A stretch of DNA of 40,691 bases from an uncultured Bacteroidales bacterium (GTDB lineage: Bacteria > Bacteroidota > Bacteroidia > Bacteroidales > Paludibacteraceae), in NCBI GenBank assembly GCA_902784425.1, contig CACZUS010000017.1, forward strand, positions 1 to 40,691. Reading direction: 5' to 3'. A program made the translations under genes and the position numbers. The notes below the pieces were generated by a model, which saw only the letters and a list, made by a program, of their open reading frames with translations, had not been told where the DNA came from and searched no databases. The first letter of the stretch is position 1. Each line of letters starts with the position of its first letter. Positions 9,540 through 18,621 of this stretch are shown piece by piece.

Positions 9540-10904
9540 TTATCTTGGTGCATTGTTATAAACCGATTGTAGTGTGTAACTAGGATCGTCGTTATTATAT
9601 GCATTCATCATTATGTCAATCACCTCTTTGCCGTTGTTGAGGTAGGCTCCTGTTCCGTGATCAATCAGGCCAGACTGTTCTTTGCCAGTGCCAGCAGAAC
9701 CGTTATCCCAGAAAAAGAGGGCTAATCCGTACTCTTTGGCGGCTTTACAGACATACTCGAGGTAATATTTGCGAAATGCTTCTGCACGATCGGTGCTGCG
9801 GTGTACACAGCCGAATTCTCCGAGGTAAACGGGAATGCCATTGTCAACAAACTTTTTCTTCATTCGGTTGAAGTTATCGACCACATTCTCTTCATCTCCC
9901 CATTCTTCCTTGTCTCTGCCAGTGTGACCCCATTCTGTTTTCTCATTATTGAGTGCGTAGGTATAGGGGTCGTAGAAGTGTACAGCGACAAGCAATCTGT
10001 TCTTAACTATGTCTGTAGGTAATTTTAGTTCGCTGATGGTGAGGTCTATGTTAGTGACATAGCCAGGGCATCCCAGGTATCTATATTTATTTTCACCACC
10101 AGTGGAACGGACCACATCAACAAAAAGTTGCAGCCACTCGTTGTAAATGCGGTATTGTTTGCCGCCATCGGTTCTGTTTTCGCCCCAACCCCAGTTGCCG
10201 TCGTGAATTTCGTTCATGGCTTCAAAGATCAGATAGTCGCCTTCTTGTTTGAATCTTTCGGCTATCTGTTTCCATATTGCAGCAAATTGGTTTTTCACTT
10301 GAGTGTTTCGTTCTTCGCTTTTGGATGCACCTAATATGTCCAACCAGTATTTGCTGTCGGCTCCATCGTGGTGTATGTTGATGATGGCTTTGAGGCCAGC
10401 TTCCTTTGCGTAGCCCACCACTTCTGCCACTCGATTCATATATTTCTCTTCGATCTTGTAATCAGGTGCGTTGCCGATGTGTCCCATCCATGTTATGGGG
10501 ATACGTACGGAAGAGAATCCAGCAGCTTTTACCGCTTGGAATGTTTTTAATGTTGCAATGTGGTTTCCCCATGCTGTTTCACTTGCATATCCGTTATTTT
10601 GGGCATCCAAGTTGTTGCCCAGATTCCATCCCAGTCCGAGGCTTTGTGTTATGGTTTGTACGGATGTGCCGTCGATAGCGTGGTTCTTTTTGAACTTGAT
10701 GTTGCTTGCGTTTCCGTCGAATGCTATGGTCTTTCCATCTTCTGTGGTGATGATGAAGTCGTTTCCTTGTCCGAAGTGAATGTTTTCGATAGAGGAAGTT
10801 GGGTAGGTCTGTGTTGAACCGTCGCCCATTGTCACCTCGATTATATTTTGTGCATTAAGTGTAATCGTACATATCGCTAATGCAAAAAGAATAAGTCTTT
10901 TCAT
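9540..10904 (-). CDS. Secreted GH5-family beta-glycanase
   Basis: This 454-residue secreted protein has a signal peptide (residues 1-18), a small N-terminal beta module (about 20-73), and a glycoside hydrolase family 5 catalytic domain from GLGWNLGNNLD (residue 90) onward. Visible GH5 landmarks are INIHHD (residues 175-180), the acid/base in FEAMNEIHDG (Glu232), VHFYDPY, and the nucleophile in PVYLGEFG (Glu363), followed by ALFFWDNG. Such enzymes cleave beta-1,4-glucans, mannans or related plant polysaccharides; the exact substrate is not resolved. It has no evident type IX secretion tail. It lies 19 bp downstream of the small secreted protein gene. Confidence 0.92.
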   Translation of the reverse strand: MKRLILFALAICTITLNAQNIIEVTMGDGSTQTYPTSSIENIHFGQGNDFIITTEDGKTIAFDGNASNIKFKKNHAIDGTSVQTITQSLGLGWNLGNNLDAQNNGYASETAWGNHIATLKTFQAVKAAGFSSVRIPITWMGHIGNAPDYKIEEKYMNRVAEVVGYAKEAGLKAIINIHHDGADSKYWLDILGASKSEERNTQVKNQFAAIWKQIAERFKQEGDYLIFEAMNEIHDGNWGWGENRTDGGKQYRIYNEWLQLFVDVVRSTGGENKYRYLGCPGYVTNIDLTISELKLPTDIVKNRLLVAVHFYDPYTYALNNEKTEWGHTGRDKEEWGDEENVVDNFNRMKKKFVDNGIPVYLGEFGCVHRSTDRAEAFRKYYLEYVCKAAKEYGLALFFWDNGSAGTGKEQSGLIDHGTGAYLNNGKEVIDIMMNAYNNDDPSYTLQSVYNNAPR

Positions 10905-10923
10905 GTGTGTCTGGTATTGAAGG

Positions 10924-11370
10924 TTATTTTTTTATGATTTTCACGATTTGGTTCCCTATTTTAATGAGATAAGGGGCTGGTGCCATTTCGTTTGTCGGTA
11001 TAGTCAGTTCTGTTTTTTCGGCAACAGTCGAGTATAATACTTTCCCATCAGTTTGTATGATTTGTATCTGAGCCCCGATTTCGAGTTCGGTCAAGAAGAT
11101 GTGGTCTTCTACGAGGGTGCTGATTGAGAATGTGTTTGCCGAAACTGCATTTAGGTTGTTAGAAGAGGAAAAATCAATTTCTACTGTTTCGATGTCTAGT
11201 CGGAATTTGCTTCCGTCTGTATATTCCAATTCGAGTTCATCTTCGTCAAAGATTATAGACGATACGTCGCTTCGTTCTGCTTTTTCCCCATTTATCATTA
11301 CTGCTTTTCCTGCATAAGCGAATGAGGAAAATCCTATAGCAAGTAATAGCGAAATAAGTTTGTTTACCAT
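10924..11370 (-). CDS. Small secreted protein with T9SS-like C-terminal tail
   Basis: The 148-residue product has a signal peptide (MVNKLISLLLAIGFSSFAYA). A small beta module at residues 20-70 has the same layout as the N-terminal module of the GH5 enzyme encoded next in the operon: a DGSKF-type turn followed by an alternating V/I-I-F strand. The C-terminal 50 residues (GAQIQIIQTDGKVLYS... through YLIKIGNQIVKIIKK) resemble a type A sorting domain of the type IX secretion system. The protein could be surface-attached and support the glycanase, but no direct function can be assigned. Confidence 0.65.
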   Translation of the reverse strand: MVNKLISLLLAIGFSSFAYAGKAVMINGEKAERSDVSSIIFDEDELELEYTDGSKFRLDIETVEIDFSSSNNLNAVSANTFSISTLVEDHIFLTELEIGAQIQIIQTDGKVLYSTVAEKTELTIPTNEMAPAPYLIKIGNQIVKIIKK

Positions 11371-11606
11371 GTTTTTCAGTTGTTTATGATTGGTTAGTTG
11401 AATTTCGAATTTAGGTGTTTTTCGTCCTTAAAATGAATGCTTTAAAACTCATTTGCAAAACTAAGAAAATCTTCGAAAAAATAATATTTTTGTTTAACAA
11501 ATAGAACTTCATCTTAATAGTTCTTGGTTGTAGAATTTAGAATACTTGCTAAGTTCGGAGTTGATATGTACATAACCGTATGTTTCGTATAGGGGGGGTG
11601 TCTTTT

Positions 11607-12665
11607 TCATGTGGTTGTCCGATTTTTTTGCGCTAAATAGCGTGTGTATCTATGATGAATGTAGAAAGCAAGCGAAATCATGATGCAGAAGAGAATGACT
11701 AATAAGATTTGGTTAATAAGGTTGTCACTTGCTTTTATAGCACTATATGCTTTGATGAGAGGCCAATGCAAACAATAGATTGGCATTGTCAGTTTTGCTA
11801 ATTTGACAATGATTCCATTGGAACGATGAGAGAATATGCCTATTCCTGATAATCCTATGGCTAATAGTAGATAAAGGGACCCGATAAATAGGACAAAATA
11901 GCAATCAATCTCACCGTGACTTGTAAGGGTGATATACGAGAAAAGAATAATAGACAGGATGATGCAGGAAGTATGAATCAGTTTCTTGTGGTTGGCTTTA
12001 TGGTATAATCTTCCTATACGATCGGAGGTGTAGTATAGTGTGCATCCCATCATTAATGTAGAGATGGCTCTTAAAATTCCGGAAGGTATGTGAAACAAAC
12101 TAACGCTCCATGGAAATGGCGAATGCAGGATTTGAATGAATAGGGACAATAAAATAATAGGGATTACCCATATTAGGTAGTGAGAAAAGAGATCGCGATA
12201 TCGGTTGGCAAGAAACAAGACGATTGGAAGGGCAAAAAGCATGGCAGATAAGAACCACAAAGGAACATCTCCGAAGAGGGTCATTAAATCAGGGTTATAA
12301 GTATTTATTAGAGGCAACTGCAATTGGAAAATTTCTAGGATGTCGTATGAAATGACGTTTAACCAATCTGTGCCGATGTTTTTTATGTAAGCGAGTGTTG
12401 ACAAGAGAGTTCCTGCTACAGCAAAAGGAGCAACTGGCAATAGTCTTGAAAGTGTGTATTTGACAGAAAATTTCATGGGTTCTGCTATCGGTGAGGTTCT
12501 CGCCATACAATTCTTAAAGGCAAAATATCCCATTAACATGAAAAAAAACTCAACACCGATGTTACCTAATGGCATGTGCAACTTTAGTGTTGATGCATGA
12601 TGCAACACGATGAAAAGACAAAAAATGATGCGAAGTAATTCGATGACAGTGAGTTTTGATTTCAT
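11607..12665 (-). CDS. Acyltransferase 3 family membrane protein
   Basis: The 352-residue protein opens with KLTVIELLRIIFCLFIVLHH, the usual first membrane helix and catalytic-His region of acyltransferase family 3 proteins. FFFMLMGYFAFKN and about ten hydrophobic segments follow. Family members O-acetylate cell-surface sugars, lipopolysaccharide or peptidoglycan. The start codon lies only five bases downstream of a perfect TATATTTG box at 12677-12670, so the message may be nearly leaderless or may come from another promoter. No neighbouring glycosyltransferase points to a specific polymer. The 236 bp downstream (11371-11606) hold no gene; a G7 tract lies near 11592. Confidence 0.82.
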   Translation of the reverse strand: MKSKLTVIELLRIIFCLFIVLHHASTLKLHMPLGNIGVEFFFMLMGYFAFKNCMARTSPIAEPMKFSVKYTLSRLLPVAPFAVAGTLLSTLAYIKNIGTDWLNVISYDILEIFQLQLPLINTYNPDLMTLFGDVPLWFLSAMLFALPIVLFLANRYRDLFSHYLIWVIPIILLSLFIQILHSPFPWSVSLFHIPSGILRAISTLMMGCTLYYTSDRIGRLYHKANHKKLIHTSCIILSIILFSYITLTSHGEIDCYFVLFIGSLYLLLAIGLSGIGIFSHRSNGIIVKLAKLTMPIYCLHWPLIKAYSAIKASDNLINQILLVILFCIMISLAFYIHHRYTRYLAQKNRTTT

Positions 12666-12669
12666 ATTG

Positions 12670-12715
12670 CAAATATAGATAGAATGAAGGATAGATAAAA
12701 ATTCTATCCTTCATT
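12670..12715 (-). promoter_or_regulatory. -7 box with adjacent perfect inverted repeat
   Basis: On the minus strand TATATTTG (12677-12670) faces the acyltransferase gene. Immediately upstream, AATGAAGGATAG (12683-12694) and its exact complement CTATCCTTCATT (12704-12715) form a 12-bp perfect palindrome with a 9-nt spacer. It overlaps where a -33 element would sit, so it may be an operator; read on the plus strand it is followed by a short T-run and could instead be a terminator-like hairpin. The rest of 12666-12991 is AT-rich and contains only the plus-strand promoter at 12910. Confidence 0.45.
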
Positions 12716-12909
12716 TTTGCTAATTTTTATTTGTCAACATTGTTTTTTGTTTTAATTAAACGTTGTGTTTTGAATCTAAAAACATCTTTTCTAACGTGTC
12801 AAAATCTAAAAGAGATAGCTATCTCATTATATTTCGTGCAATTTTTATGCCAAAAATTATTATAAAATAAATTTTTCAAATATTTGTGAGGATTTTATTT
12901 AAAAGACGT

Positions 12910-12917
12910 TATCTTTG
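12910..12917 (+). promoter_or_regulatory. -7 box for Ig/LRR lipoprotein
   Basis: TATCTTTG followed by CGAA matches the Bacteroidetes -7 consensus and lies 75 bp upstream of the start at 12992. It predicts a leader of about 68 nt. Confidence 0.6.
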
Positions 12918-12991
12918 CGAATTATGCTAAATGGCATAATTATTGCAATACATTTTGTGTTTGAAATTATTAAATTTAATCTATATAAAAA

Positions 12992-14155
12992 ATGAACAAA
13001 AAAAGATTGTTAGGAATGGCTGCCACTGCTGTGTTGGCATTGCCTATGATTTTGGTTTCTTGTCATAAGGAAGATGACGAAGATCCTGAAGTTTTAGTTT
13101 CGAAAGTTGAGTTGAACATTCACGAGAAGGATGTTTTTGTGGGCGAAAATTTTACGTTGGAAGCAACGGTTACTCCAAAGAATGCAAAGAACAAGAAACT
13201 TACTTGGTCAAGCGGAGACACGAAGATTGCTACTGTTGATAATGGCGAAGTAAAAACATTGACTACGGGTACTACTTACATCTATGTAAAGTCTGCAAAT
13301 GGATTGAAAGACTCTTGTAAGGTAATTGCTCATGGCAATATCGAATTTACAGATGCTAAATTGCTTTCTGCTCTTGTCGCTGATAAGAGTATCAATACAG
13401 ATGGTGATGATGGAATCTCTCGTGCAGAGGCTGCCGCAGCTGAAACTATGGATATAAGTGATAACGGTGTCTCTTCTCTTGATGGTATCGAATATTTTAC
13501 TGGTTTGAAAGAGTTGGATTGTAGCGAAAATGAGTTGACTTCAATTGATTTGACTAAGTTAACTAAGTTGACCAAGTTGAATTGTAGAAATAATAAGTTA
13601 ACTGCTCTTAATATTGAGAATAATACCGCTCTAACTTATTTGAATAGTTCTAAAAACAAGATTGACACATTGGATATCAGAAAAAATTCTTCATTGGAAA
13701 CAATTCTTTGTGGTAACCAAGACACAACACTTAAATTATTCCTTACTATTGATCAATATAACGGAGTATGGAACGAAAAGAAGGGTAATTCAAGCAATAG
13801 CGGAATCGACTTGGTAATGAACATTTTTGAAGATGTTGTTTTCCACTCTTCTGCTTTTGATAATGACCTAAAGAATGGGGAGTCTGCTTCTATTAGCGTG
13901 GATGAAAGTTCTTTCTCTTTCCGATTGTATAAAAATAATACAGATTTGTCTTTTATCGAGTCTTCTTTGTTGGAACAATTGAAGTGGGAAAGTTCTGATG
14001 AAGCAGTTGCAACTGTAAAATCTTCAGTTACAAAGAATGAAGATTCATACTACGTTCAGGTAAAGGTTTCTTTGAAATCTAAGGGAGAAACAGAGATTTC
14101 TGCTACAGATGGACAAGAAAACAAGATCGCATTTAAGTTGAAGGTTACAGAGTAA
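12992..14155 (+). CDS. Surface lipoprotein with Ig-like (Big2) and leucine-rich repeats
   Basis: The 387-residue protein has a lipoprotein signal ending in LVSC (Cys24). The acidic stretch HKEDDEDPE follows directly, as in Bacteroidetes surface-export signals. Residues 35-105 form a Big2-type Ig domain (KLTWSSGDTKIATVDNG). Residues 160-240 contain leucine-rich repeats of the LKELDCSENELTSID type, with cysteine or asparagine at the turn. A second Ig-like stretch (LKWESSDEAVATVKSS) closes the protein. Such proteins are usually adhesins or glycan/protein binders at the surface. A strong terminator follows at 14178. It stands alone and is not linked to the sulfur genes. Confidence 0.85.
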   Translation: MNKKRLLGMAATAVLALPMILVSCHKEDDEDPEVLVSKVELNIHEKDVFVGENFTLEATVTPKNAKNKKLTWSSGDTKIATVDNGEVKTLTTGTTYIYVKSANGLKDSCKVIAHGNIEFTDAKLLSALVADKSINTDGDDGISRAEAAAAETMDISDNGVSSLDGIEYFTGLKELDCSENELTSIDLTKLTKLTKLNCRNNKLTALNIENNTALTYLNSSKNKIDTLDIRKNSSLETILCGNQDTTLKLFLTIDQYNGVWNEKKGNSSNSGIDLVMNIFEDVVFHSSAFDNDLKNGESASISVDESSFSFRLYKNNTDLSFIESSLLEQLKWESSDEAVATVKSSVTKNEDSYYVQVKVSLKSKGETEISATDGQENKIAFKLKVTE

Positions 14156-14177
14156 TAAATCATACTTCTATGAAAAA

Positions 14178-14206
14178 GGCCGTCTCGTATGAGATGGTCT
14201 TTTTTG
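14178..14206 (+). terminator. Rho-independent terminator
   Basis: GGCCGTCTC (14178-14186) pairs with GAGATGGTC (14191-14199, two G-T wobbles) around a GTAT loop and is followed by a run of T. It ends the lipoprotein transcript and separates it from the convergent Rrf2 gene. Confidence 0.85.
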
Positions 14207-14248
14207 TGCTTATAACGTATGTAGGGAAACGTTTTAGAAACGCATTGT

Positions 14249-14674
14249 TTAAATCCACATGCCTTCTTCTGAGTTTTGCAGGTCGGCTATTGTGATACTA
14301 TCGAGATAGTTTGTGATGATTTTTTCTAGGTTTCTCCACATGGGTAATGTGCGACAGGTCTCCTTTTGTGGACACTCTGGTCCTTCGCAATCAAGACAAC
14401 TGACAGGCGCCAATGACAGCTCTGTCAGACGAAGAATCTCACCTACTGTGTATTCTTCAGGTTTGCGAGTCAGTTTATATCCGCCACCTTTCCCTTGTGT
14501 CCCTTCGACAAGTTTGTGTTTTACAAAGAGAGACATGATATTCTCTAGGTATTTAAGAGAAATTTTTTGTCTTTCCGAGATGTCTTTTAATCTGACGTTT
14601 TTAAAGGTGGAATACTGATCTGCGAGGTCGATGAAAACCCTCAGTGCATATCTCCCGCGTGTTGATATCATCAT
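14249..14674 (-). CDS. Rrf2-family transcriptional regulator with four clustered Cys
   Basis: This 141-residue DNA-binding protein has the Rrf2 winged-helix pattern: STRGRYALRVFIDLA at the N-terminus, ISLKYLENIMSLFVKHKLVEG as recognition helix region and GKGGGYKLTR as wing. The C-terminal segment contains Cys93, Cys96, Cys101 and Cys107, close to where IscR binds its Fe-S cluster (Cys92, Cys98, Cys104, His107), though the spacing differs. Rrf2 members include CymR (cysteine metabolism) and IscR. It sits downstream of metY and cysK and is the only classical regulator in the sulfur region, so it is the best candidate for binding the shared 19-bp operators; that link is inference. The start may be Met1 or the adjacent Met2. 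Confidence 0.88.
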   Translation of the reverse strand: MMISTRGRYALRVFIDLADQYSTFKNVRLKDISERQKISLKYLENIMSLFVKHKLVEGTQGKGGGYKLTRKPEEYTVGEILRLTELSLAPVSCLDCEGPECPQKETCRTLPMWRNLEKIITNYLDSITIADLQNSEEGMWI

Positions 14675-14697
14675 GGCTGTCTCATTTTATAGATACA

Positions 14698-14730
14698 CCC
14701 CAAGGAACTTTTGGAAACAGTTCCTTGGGG
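14698..14730 (-). terminator. Strong hairpin between cysK and rrf2
   Basis: CCCCAAGGAACT (14698-14709) and AGTTCCTTGGGG (14719-14730) form a perfect 12-bp stem. On the minus strand it lies just after the cysK stop. No strong U-run follows, so it may terminate cysK transcription partially and allow read-through into the regulator gene. Confidence 0.7.
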
Positions 14731-14767
14731 TGAGTTGTGAATTGAAATAATTATTTGCTGTCATGCT

Positions 14768-15700
14768 TTAGTTTGCGAAAAGAGGAGTACTCATATACCG
14801 ATCACCTGTATCGGGTAAGAGAACCACAATGTTTTTACCAATGTTCTCATTTCTCTTTGCCAACTCTATGGCCGCCCATGTGGCTGCTCCAGAGGAGATG
14901 CCTACAAGGATTCCTTCCTTCTTCCCGATGAGCCTTCCTGTTTCAAATGCGTCTTCATTTTTCACTGTGATGATCTCATCGTAAATGCTTGTATCCAATG
15001 TGTCTGGCACAAACCCGGCGCCGATGCCTTGTATCTTGTGCGGACCGCTGATTCCTGTGGATAAAACGGCAGAAGTGGCAGGTTCCACGGCTACTATTTT
15101 TACATTTGGGTTCTTACTCTTAAGAAATTTCCCTACCCCTGAAATGGTGCCTCCTGTCCCTACACCGGCAACGAAGATATCCACTTCCCCATCTGTGTCT
15201 TCATATATTTCTGGGCCTGTTGTCTCGAAATGGGTTCGAGGATTTGCCGGATTGACGAACTGACCAGGTATGAAACTGTTGGGTATCTCTTCCGCCAGTT
15301 CGTTTGCTTTGGCAATTGCTCCCTTCATTCCTTTTGCACCTTCTGTCAGTACGAGTTCAGCACCATAGGCTTTCATAAGCTGACGTCTCTCTACACTCAT
15401 TGTTTCGGGCATCACAATGATGATTTTATACCCTCTTGCGGTAGCGACACTAGCTAACCCGATTCCTGTGTTTCCAGATGTGGGCTCGATGATGGTGGCT
15501 CCTTTCTTTAGTTTGCCAGAGTATTCCGCATCGTCAAGCATAGCTTTGGCGATGCGGTCTTTGACACTCCCGGCTGGATTAAAATATTCTACTTTGGCAA
15601 CCAACCTTGCTCCTAGATTGAACTCCTCTTCTATGTGAGACAACTCAAGAAGGGGAGTATGTCCAATCAGCATGTCGGCCGTTTTATAAATTCTTGACAT
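14768..15700 (-). CDS. cysK: Cysteine synthase A (O-acetylserine sulfhydrylase), copy 1
   Basis: The 310-residue PLP enzyme makes cysteine from O-acetylserine and sulfide. The PLP lysine is Lys47 in NPAGSVKDR, the substrate loop is [12 protein letters not shown], the phosphate-binding segment is [12 protein letters not shown], and the motif [18 protein letters not shown] that closes the active site is intact. Length is typical. It follows metY by 58 bp on the minus strand and probably shares its operator-controlled promoter at 17107-17151. It is one of three CysK-like proteins here, alongside a separate cystathionine beta-synthase. Confidence 0.93.
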   Translation of the reverse strand: MSRIYKTADMLIGHTPLLELSHIEEEFNLGARLVAKVEYFNPAGSVKDRIAKAMLDDAEYSGKLKKGATIIEPTSGNTGIGLASVATARGYKIIIVMPETMSVERRQLMKAYGAELVLTEGAKGMKGAIAKANELAEEIPNSFIPGQFVNPANPRTHFETTGPEIYEDTDGEVDIFVAGVGTGGTISGVGKFLKSKNPNVKIVAVEPATSAVLSTGISGPHKIQGIGAGFVPDTLDTSIYDEIITVKNEDAFETGRLIGKKEGILVGISSGAATWAAIELAKRNENIGKNIVVLLPDTGDRYMSTPLFAN

Positions 15701-15758
15701 AAAATAGATTCTTTTTGTGCCGTAATTTATGATTTTTTTCTTTTAAAACATAATTTTT

Positions 15759-17051
15759 TTAGTGTTTTATACTATCAAAACCGTGCTGCAAATCTGCGAT
15801 AATGTCATCGATATGCTCCGTACCGATAGACAAACGAACTGTAGTCGGTTTGATACCAACACTCAACAACTCTTCTTCTGACAATTGTGAGTGTGTCGTA
15901 CTGGCTGGATGGATAACCAATGACTTAACATCGGCTACATTGGCAAGTAAGGAGAAGAGTTCAAGACTTTCAGTAAACTTCTTGGCATCTTCAGCAGTAC
16001 CTTTTACTTCGAATGTAAAGATGGAACCAGCTCCCTTAGGGAAATATTTGTTGTATAATTCTTTTGCTCTTCCTTGCTCTAAGGATGGATGGTTTACTTT
16101 CGCTACTTGAGGGTGTTTCTTTAAGAAATCTACTACCTTCAATGCGTTTTCAACATGGCGTTCAACCCTCAAAGATAGAGTCTCTAATCCTTGAATCAAC
16201 AAGAATGAGTTGAATGGAGATATAGCAGCTCCTTGATCTCTCATGAGTGTTGTACGAGCCTTGATGATGTATGCCAAGTTGCCAACAGCTTGTGTGAACA
16301 CAACACCATGGTAAGATGGATTTGGCTTGGACAATCCTGGGAACTTGTCGTTCTGTGCCCAGTCGAATTTTCCTGCATCAATGATGACGCCGCCCATTAC
16401 ACTACCATGACCACCGATGAACTTCGTAGCAGAGTGAACAACGATGTCAACACCATATTCGATCGGACGAAGTAGGTATGGAGTGGCAAATGTGCTATCT
16501 ACAATGAATGGAATGCCATGTTTGTGAGCAATATTGGCAATGGCTGCCAGGTCTATCACCTCTGAATTTGGGTTTCCTAAAGTCTCTGCATAAAGCAATT
16601 TCGTATTCTCTTTTATAGCTTTTTCAAAGTTCTCTGGGTTTGTCGGATCGACAAATGTTGTTGTTAATCCTTGCTCTTTTAATGTGTGAGATAGCAAGTT
16701 GAATGTTCCACCATAAAGATTTGAAGCAGAAACGATGTGGTCTCCTGTTGTTGCAATGTTTTGAATTGCGTATGTGATGGCTGAAGATCCACTGGCTGTT
16801 GCCAATGCTGCGGCACCACCTTCCAATGCTGCAATTCTTTTTTCGAAGATGTCAGATGTTGGATTCATTAATCGAGTGTAGATGTTTCCTCCCTCTGTTA
16901 ATCCAAATCTACCTGATGCCTGTTTTGCATCTTTAAACACATAAGATGTAGTGGCGTAGATAGGTACTGCTCTTGCATCTGTTGCACTGTCTGGTTGTTC
17001 TTGTCCGACGTGTACTTGTAAAGTTTCAAATTTGTAATTCTTGTTTGACAT
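15759..17051 (-). CDS. metY: O-acetylhomoserine sulfhydrylase (aminocarboxypropyltransferase)
   Basis: This 430-residue PLP enzyme of the Cys/Met metabolism family has the size and motifs of MetY: TLQVHVGQ near the N-terminus, [22 protein letters not shown] and the PLP lysine Lys210 in [13 protein letters not shown]. It condenses O-acetylhomoserine with sulfide to homocysteine or with methanethiol to methionine, so it can directly capture the thiol released by a methylthio-alkane reductase. In Rhodospirillum rubrum a MetY-type enzyme works with Mar. Its promoter carries the shared 19-bp operator. A good ribosome-binding site (AAAGGAGG) lies upstream of the ATG. Confidence 0.93.
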   Translation of the reverse strand: MSNKNYKFETLQVHVGQEQPDSATDARAVPIYATTSYVFKDAKQASGRFGLTEGGNIYTRLMNPTSDIFEKRIAALEGGAAALATASGSSAITYAIQNIATTGDHIVSASNLYGGTFNLLSHTLKEQGLTTTFVDPTNPENFEKAIKENTKLLYAETLGNPNSEVIDLAAIANIAHKHGIPFIVDSTFATPYLLRPIEYGVDIVVHSATKFIGGHGSVMGGVIIDAGKFDWAQNDKFPGLSKPNPSYHGVVFTQAVGNLAYIIKARTTLMRDQGAAISPFNSFLLIQGLETLSLRVERHVENALKVVDFLKKHPQVAKVNHPSLEQGRAKELYNKYFPKGAGSIFTFEVKGTAEDAKKFTESLELFSLLANVADVKSLVIHPASTTHSQLSEEELLSVGIKPTTVRLSIGTEHIDDIIADLQHGFDSIKH

Positions 17052-17106
17052 ATCGACCTCCTTTTTTTATTGTTATTTTTATTTCCTTTGTTTCATTTCG
17101 ATGTTG

Positions 17107-17151
17107 CAAATATACAAACAATAAATATATAAACCTACTATATTGGTGGGT
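17107..17151 (-). promoter_or_regulatory. metY promoter with shared 19-bp operator
   Basis: The 19-mer ACCTACTATATTGGTGGGT (17133-17151, plus-strand reading) is an interrupted palindrome with six of nine matching pairs. On the minus strand it ends 18 bp upstream of TATATTTG (17114-17107), the metY -7 box, and so covers the -33 region. The same layout recurs at 17517, 32273 and 35454, which marks it as a repressor-type operator. Confidence 0.75.
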
Positions 17152-17516
17152 AATTTAAATAAAAATTTAAAATTTGTTTTTATTCTGTTGGTAATCAACA
17201 ATTTAAAAATACTGTAAAATCGACTATTTAAGAGTGTTTTAGTTTAAAATTTCTTCTTTTGGAGTAAAAATTCCTTTTGTTGGATAGTATTTAAGGGTTG
17301 TTTTTGTGTATTTTTGTCGTCAAAATGATGTGCGAAACGATATTCGTGCCATTTTTGCACTAAAATCCCCTTTAATTTAATAAGGTATATATATTTTTTG
17401 ATTAAAATATGGGGTTGTTTCTTGTTATAATCCCCTAATAACATACTAAATTAGAATGATTTTAAAACATTAACACTCAGATAGATATAAAAATATTTTA
17501 CGAATTTTAATAAAAA
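17152..17516. other. AT-rich divergent intergenic region
   Basis: This is the middle of the 544-bp gap between metY and cysK-2. I see no convincing gene: a 66-codon minus-strand frame at 17244-17444 has a low-complexity Lys/Gln/Ile-rich translation and is probably chance. A TATTTTTG box (17309-17316) could start a short plus-strand RNA, and a CCCC/GGGG pair flanks 17366-17415. Neither is strong. Confidence 0.4.
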
Positions 17517-17561
17517 ACACACCAAATTAGTAGGTTAATAAAAAAATGTGTTTTATATTTG
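17517..17561 (+). promoter_or_regulatory. Promoter/operator of the main cysK-nitrogenase-like operon
   Basis: The operator copy ACACACCAAATTAGTAGGT (17517-17535) has a consensus right half (TTAGTAGGT). It ends 18 bp before the -7 box TATATTTG (17554-17561), which continues into GCATCG. The 18-nt block GTTTTATATTTGCATCGT spanning the -7 box is identical in the cysK-3 promoter near 32304, showing duplicated regulatory DNA. Confidence 0.78.
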
Positions 17562-17595
17562 CATCGTTAAATAAAATTAATGGGAGGATAAAATT

Positions 17596-18534
17596 ATGGC
17601 AAAGATTATTGAAAGCTCATTAGAGTTGGTTGGTAATACACCACTTTTAAAACTCAACAATTATTCTAAAAAAACAGGAGTGTCAAATGCAACAATTTTG
17701 GCAAAGTTGGAATACCTGAATCCTGCTGGTTCGGTAAAAGACCGTATCGCACTTGCGATGATTGAAGATGCTGAAAAGAAAGGTATTTTGAAACCGGGTG
17801 CTACGATTATTGAACCTACTTCTGGTAATACTGGTATCGGTTTGGCTGCTGTTGCTGCTGCTAAAGGTTACAAGGCTATTTTGACCTTGCCCGACACCAT
17901 GAGTGTAGAACGTAGAAATCTCTTGAAGGCTTACGGTGCTGAAATCGTATTGACCGAGGGTGCAAAGGGAATGAAGGGAGCCATCGCCAAAGCAGATGAA
18001 CTCAATAAGGAGATCAAGGGCTCTGTTATCTTGGGTCAGTTTGTTAACCCAGCCAACCCTAAAGTTCACCGTGAAACGACAGGTCCTGAGATCTGGGATC
18101 AAACAGATGGTAAGGTAGATATCTTCGTAGCAGGTGTTGGTACCGGTGGTACATTGACTGGTGTTGGAGAGTTTCTGAAGTCTAAAAATCCTAATGTGAA
18201 GATTGTGGCTGTAGAGCCGGCTACTTCACCAGTGTTGTCAAAGGGTACTGCGGGAGCGCATAAGATTCAAGGTATCGGTGCAGGATTCGTGCCTGATACA
18301 TTAAATACTAAAATCTACGACGAAGTGATCGCTATTGAGAATGAAGATGCCTTTACAGAGGGAAGAAACTTTGCAGTAAGCGAAGGTGTCTTGGTAGGTA
18401 TTTCTTCTGGTGCAGCGTTGAAAGCTGCTTCAATATTGGCTAATCGTCCGGAGAACAAAGGAAAGAATATTGTGGTTCTTTTGCCAGATTCAGGTGACAG
18501 ATACTTGTCAACTGCTTTGTTCTCAAATAATTAA
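17596..18534 (+). CDS. cysK: Cysteine synthase, copy 2, heading the nitrogenase-like operon
   Basis: The 312-residue PLP enzyme has NPAGSVKDR with Lys48, [24 protein letters not shown] and [18 protein letters not shown], so it should be a fully active O-acetylserine sulfhydrylase. A GGGAGG ribosome-binding site precedes the ATG. It is the first gene after the operator at 17517, and the NifB-like gene follows 87 bp downstream past a hairpin. Its position suggests it fixes sulfide made or released under sulfur limitation. It is more regular in sequence than copy 3 at 32346. Confidence 0.93.
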   Translation: MAKIIESSLELVGNTPLLKLNNYSKKTGVSNATILAKLEYLNPAGSVKDRIALAMIEDAEKKGILKPGATIIEPTSGNTGIGLAAVAAAKGYKAILTLPDTMSVERRNLLKAYGAEIVLTEGAKGMKGAIAKADELNKEIKGSVILGQFVNPANPKVHRETTGPEIWDQTDGKVDIFVAGVGTGGTLTGVGEFLKSKNPNVKIVAVEPATSPVLSKGTAGAHKIQGIGAGFVPDTLNTKIYDEVIAIENEDAFTEGRNFAVSEGVLVGISSGAALKAASILANRPENKGKNIVVLLPDSGDRYLSTALFSNN

Positions 18535-18566
18535 TAGTTAACATTTGGACATATCTTCCGTGATGA

Positions 18567-18588
18567 CCGAAGGCGAAAAAGCCTTCGG
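18567..18588 (+). terminator. Intra-operon hairpin between cysK-2 and nifB-like gene
   Basis: CCGAAGGC and GCCTTCGG form a perfect 8-bp GC-rich stem around GAAAAA. No T-run follows (the next bases are GAAGGGGGATACATTTTC), so it looks like an attenuator or RNA-processing/stabilising hairpin that lowers downstream expression relative to cysK. Confidence 0.6.
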
Positions 18589-18621
18589 GAAGGGGGATAC
18601 ATTTTCAAAAAAAGAGTTTTT

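Noticed and set aside
17244-17444. 66-codon minus-strand gene in the metY-cysK gap
   Set aside because: Low-complexity Lys/Gln/Ile-rich translation from AT-rich DNA, no ribosome-binding site or known motif.
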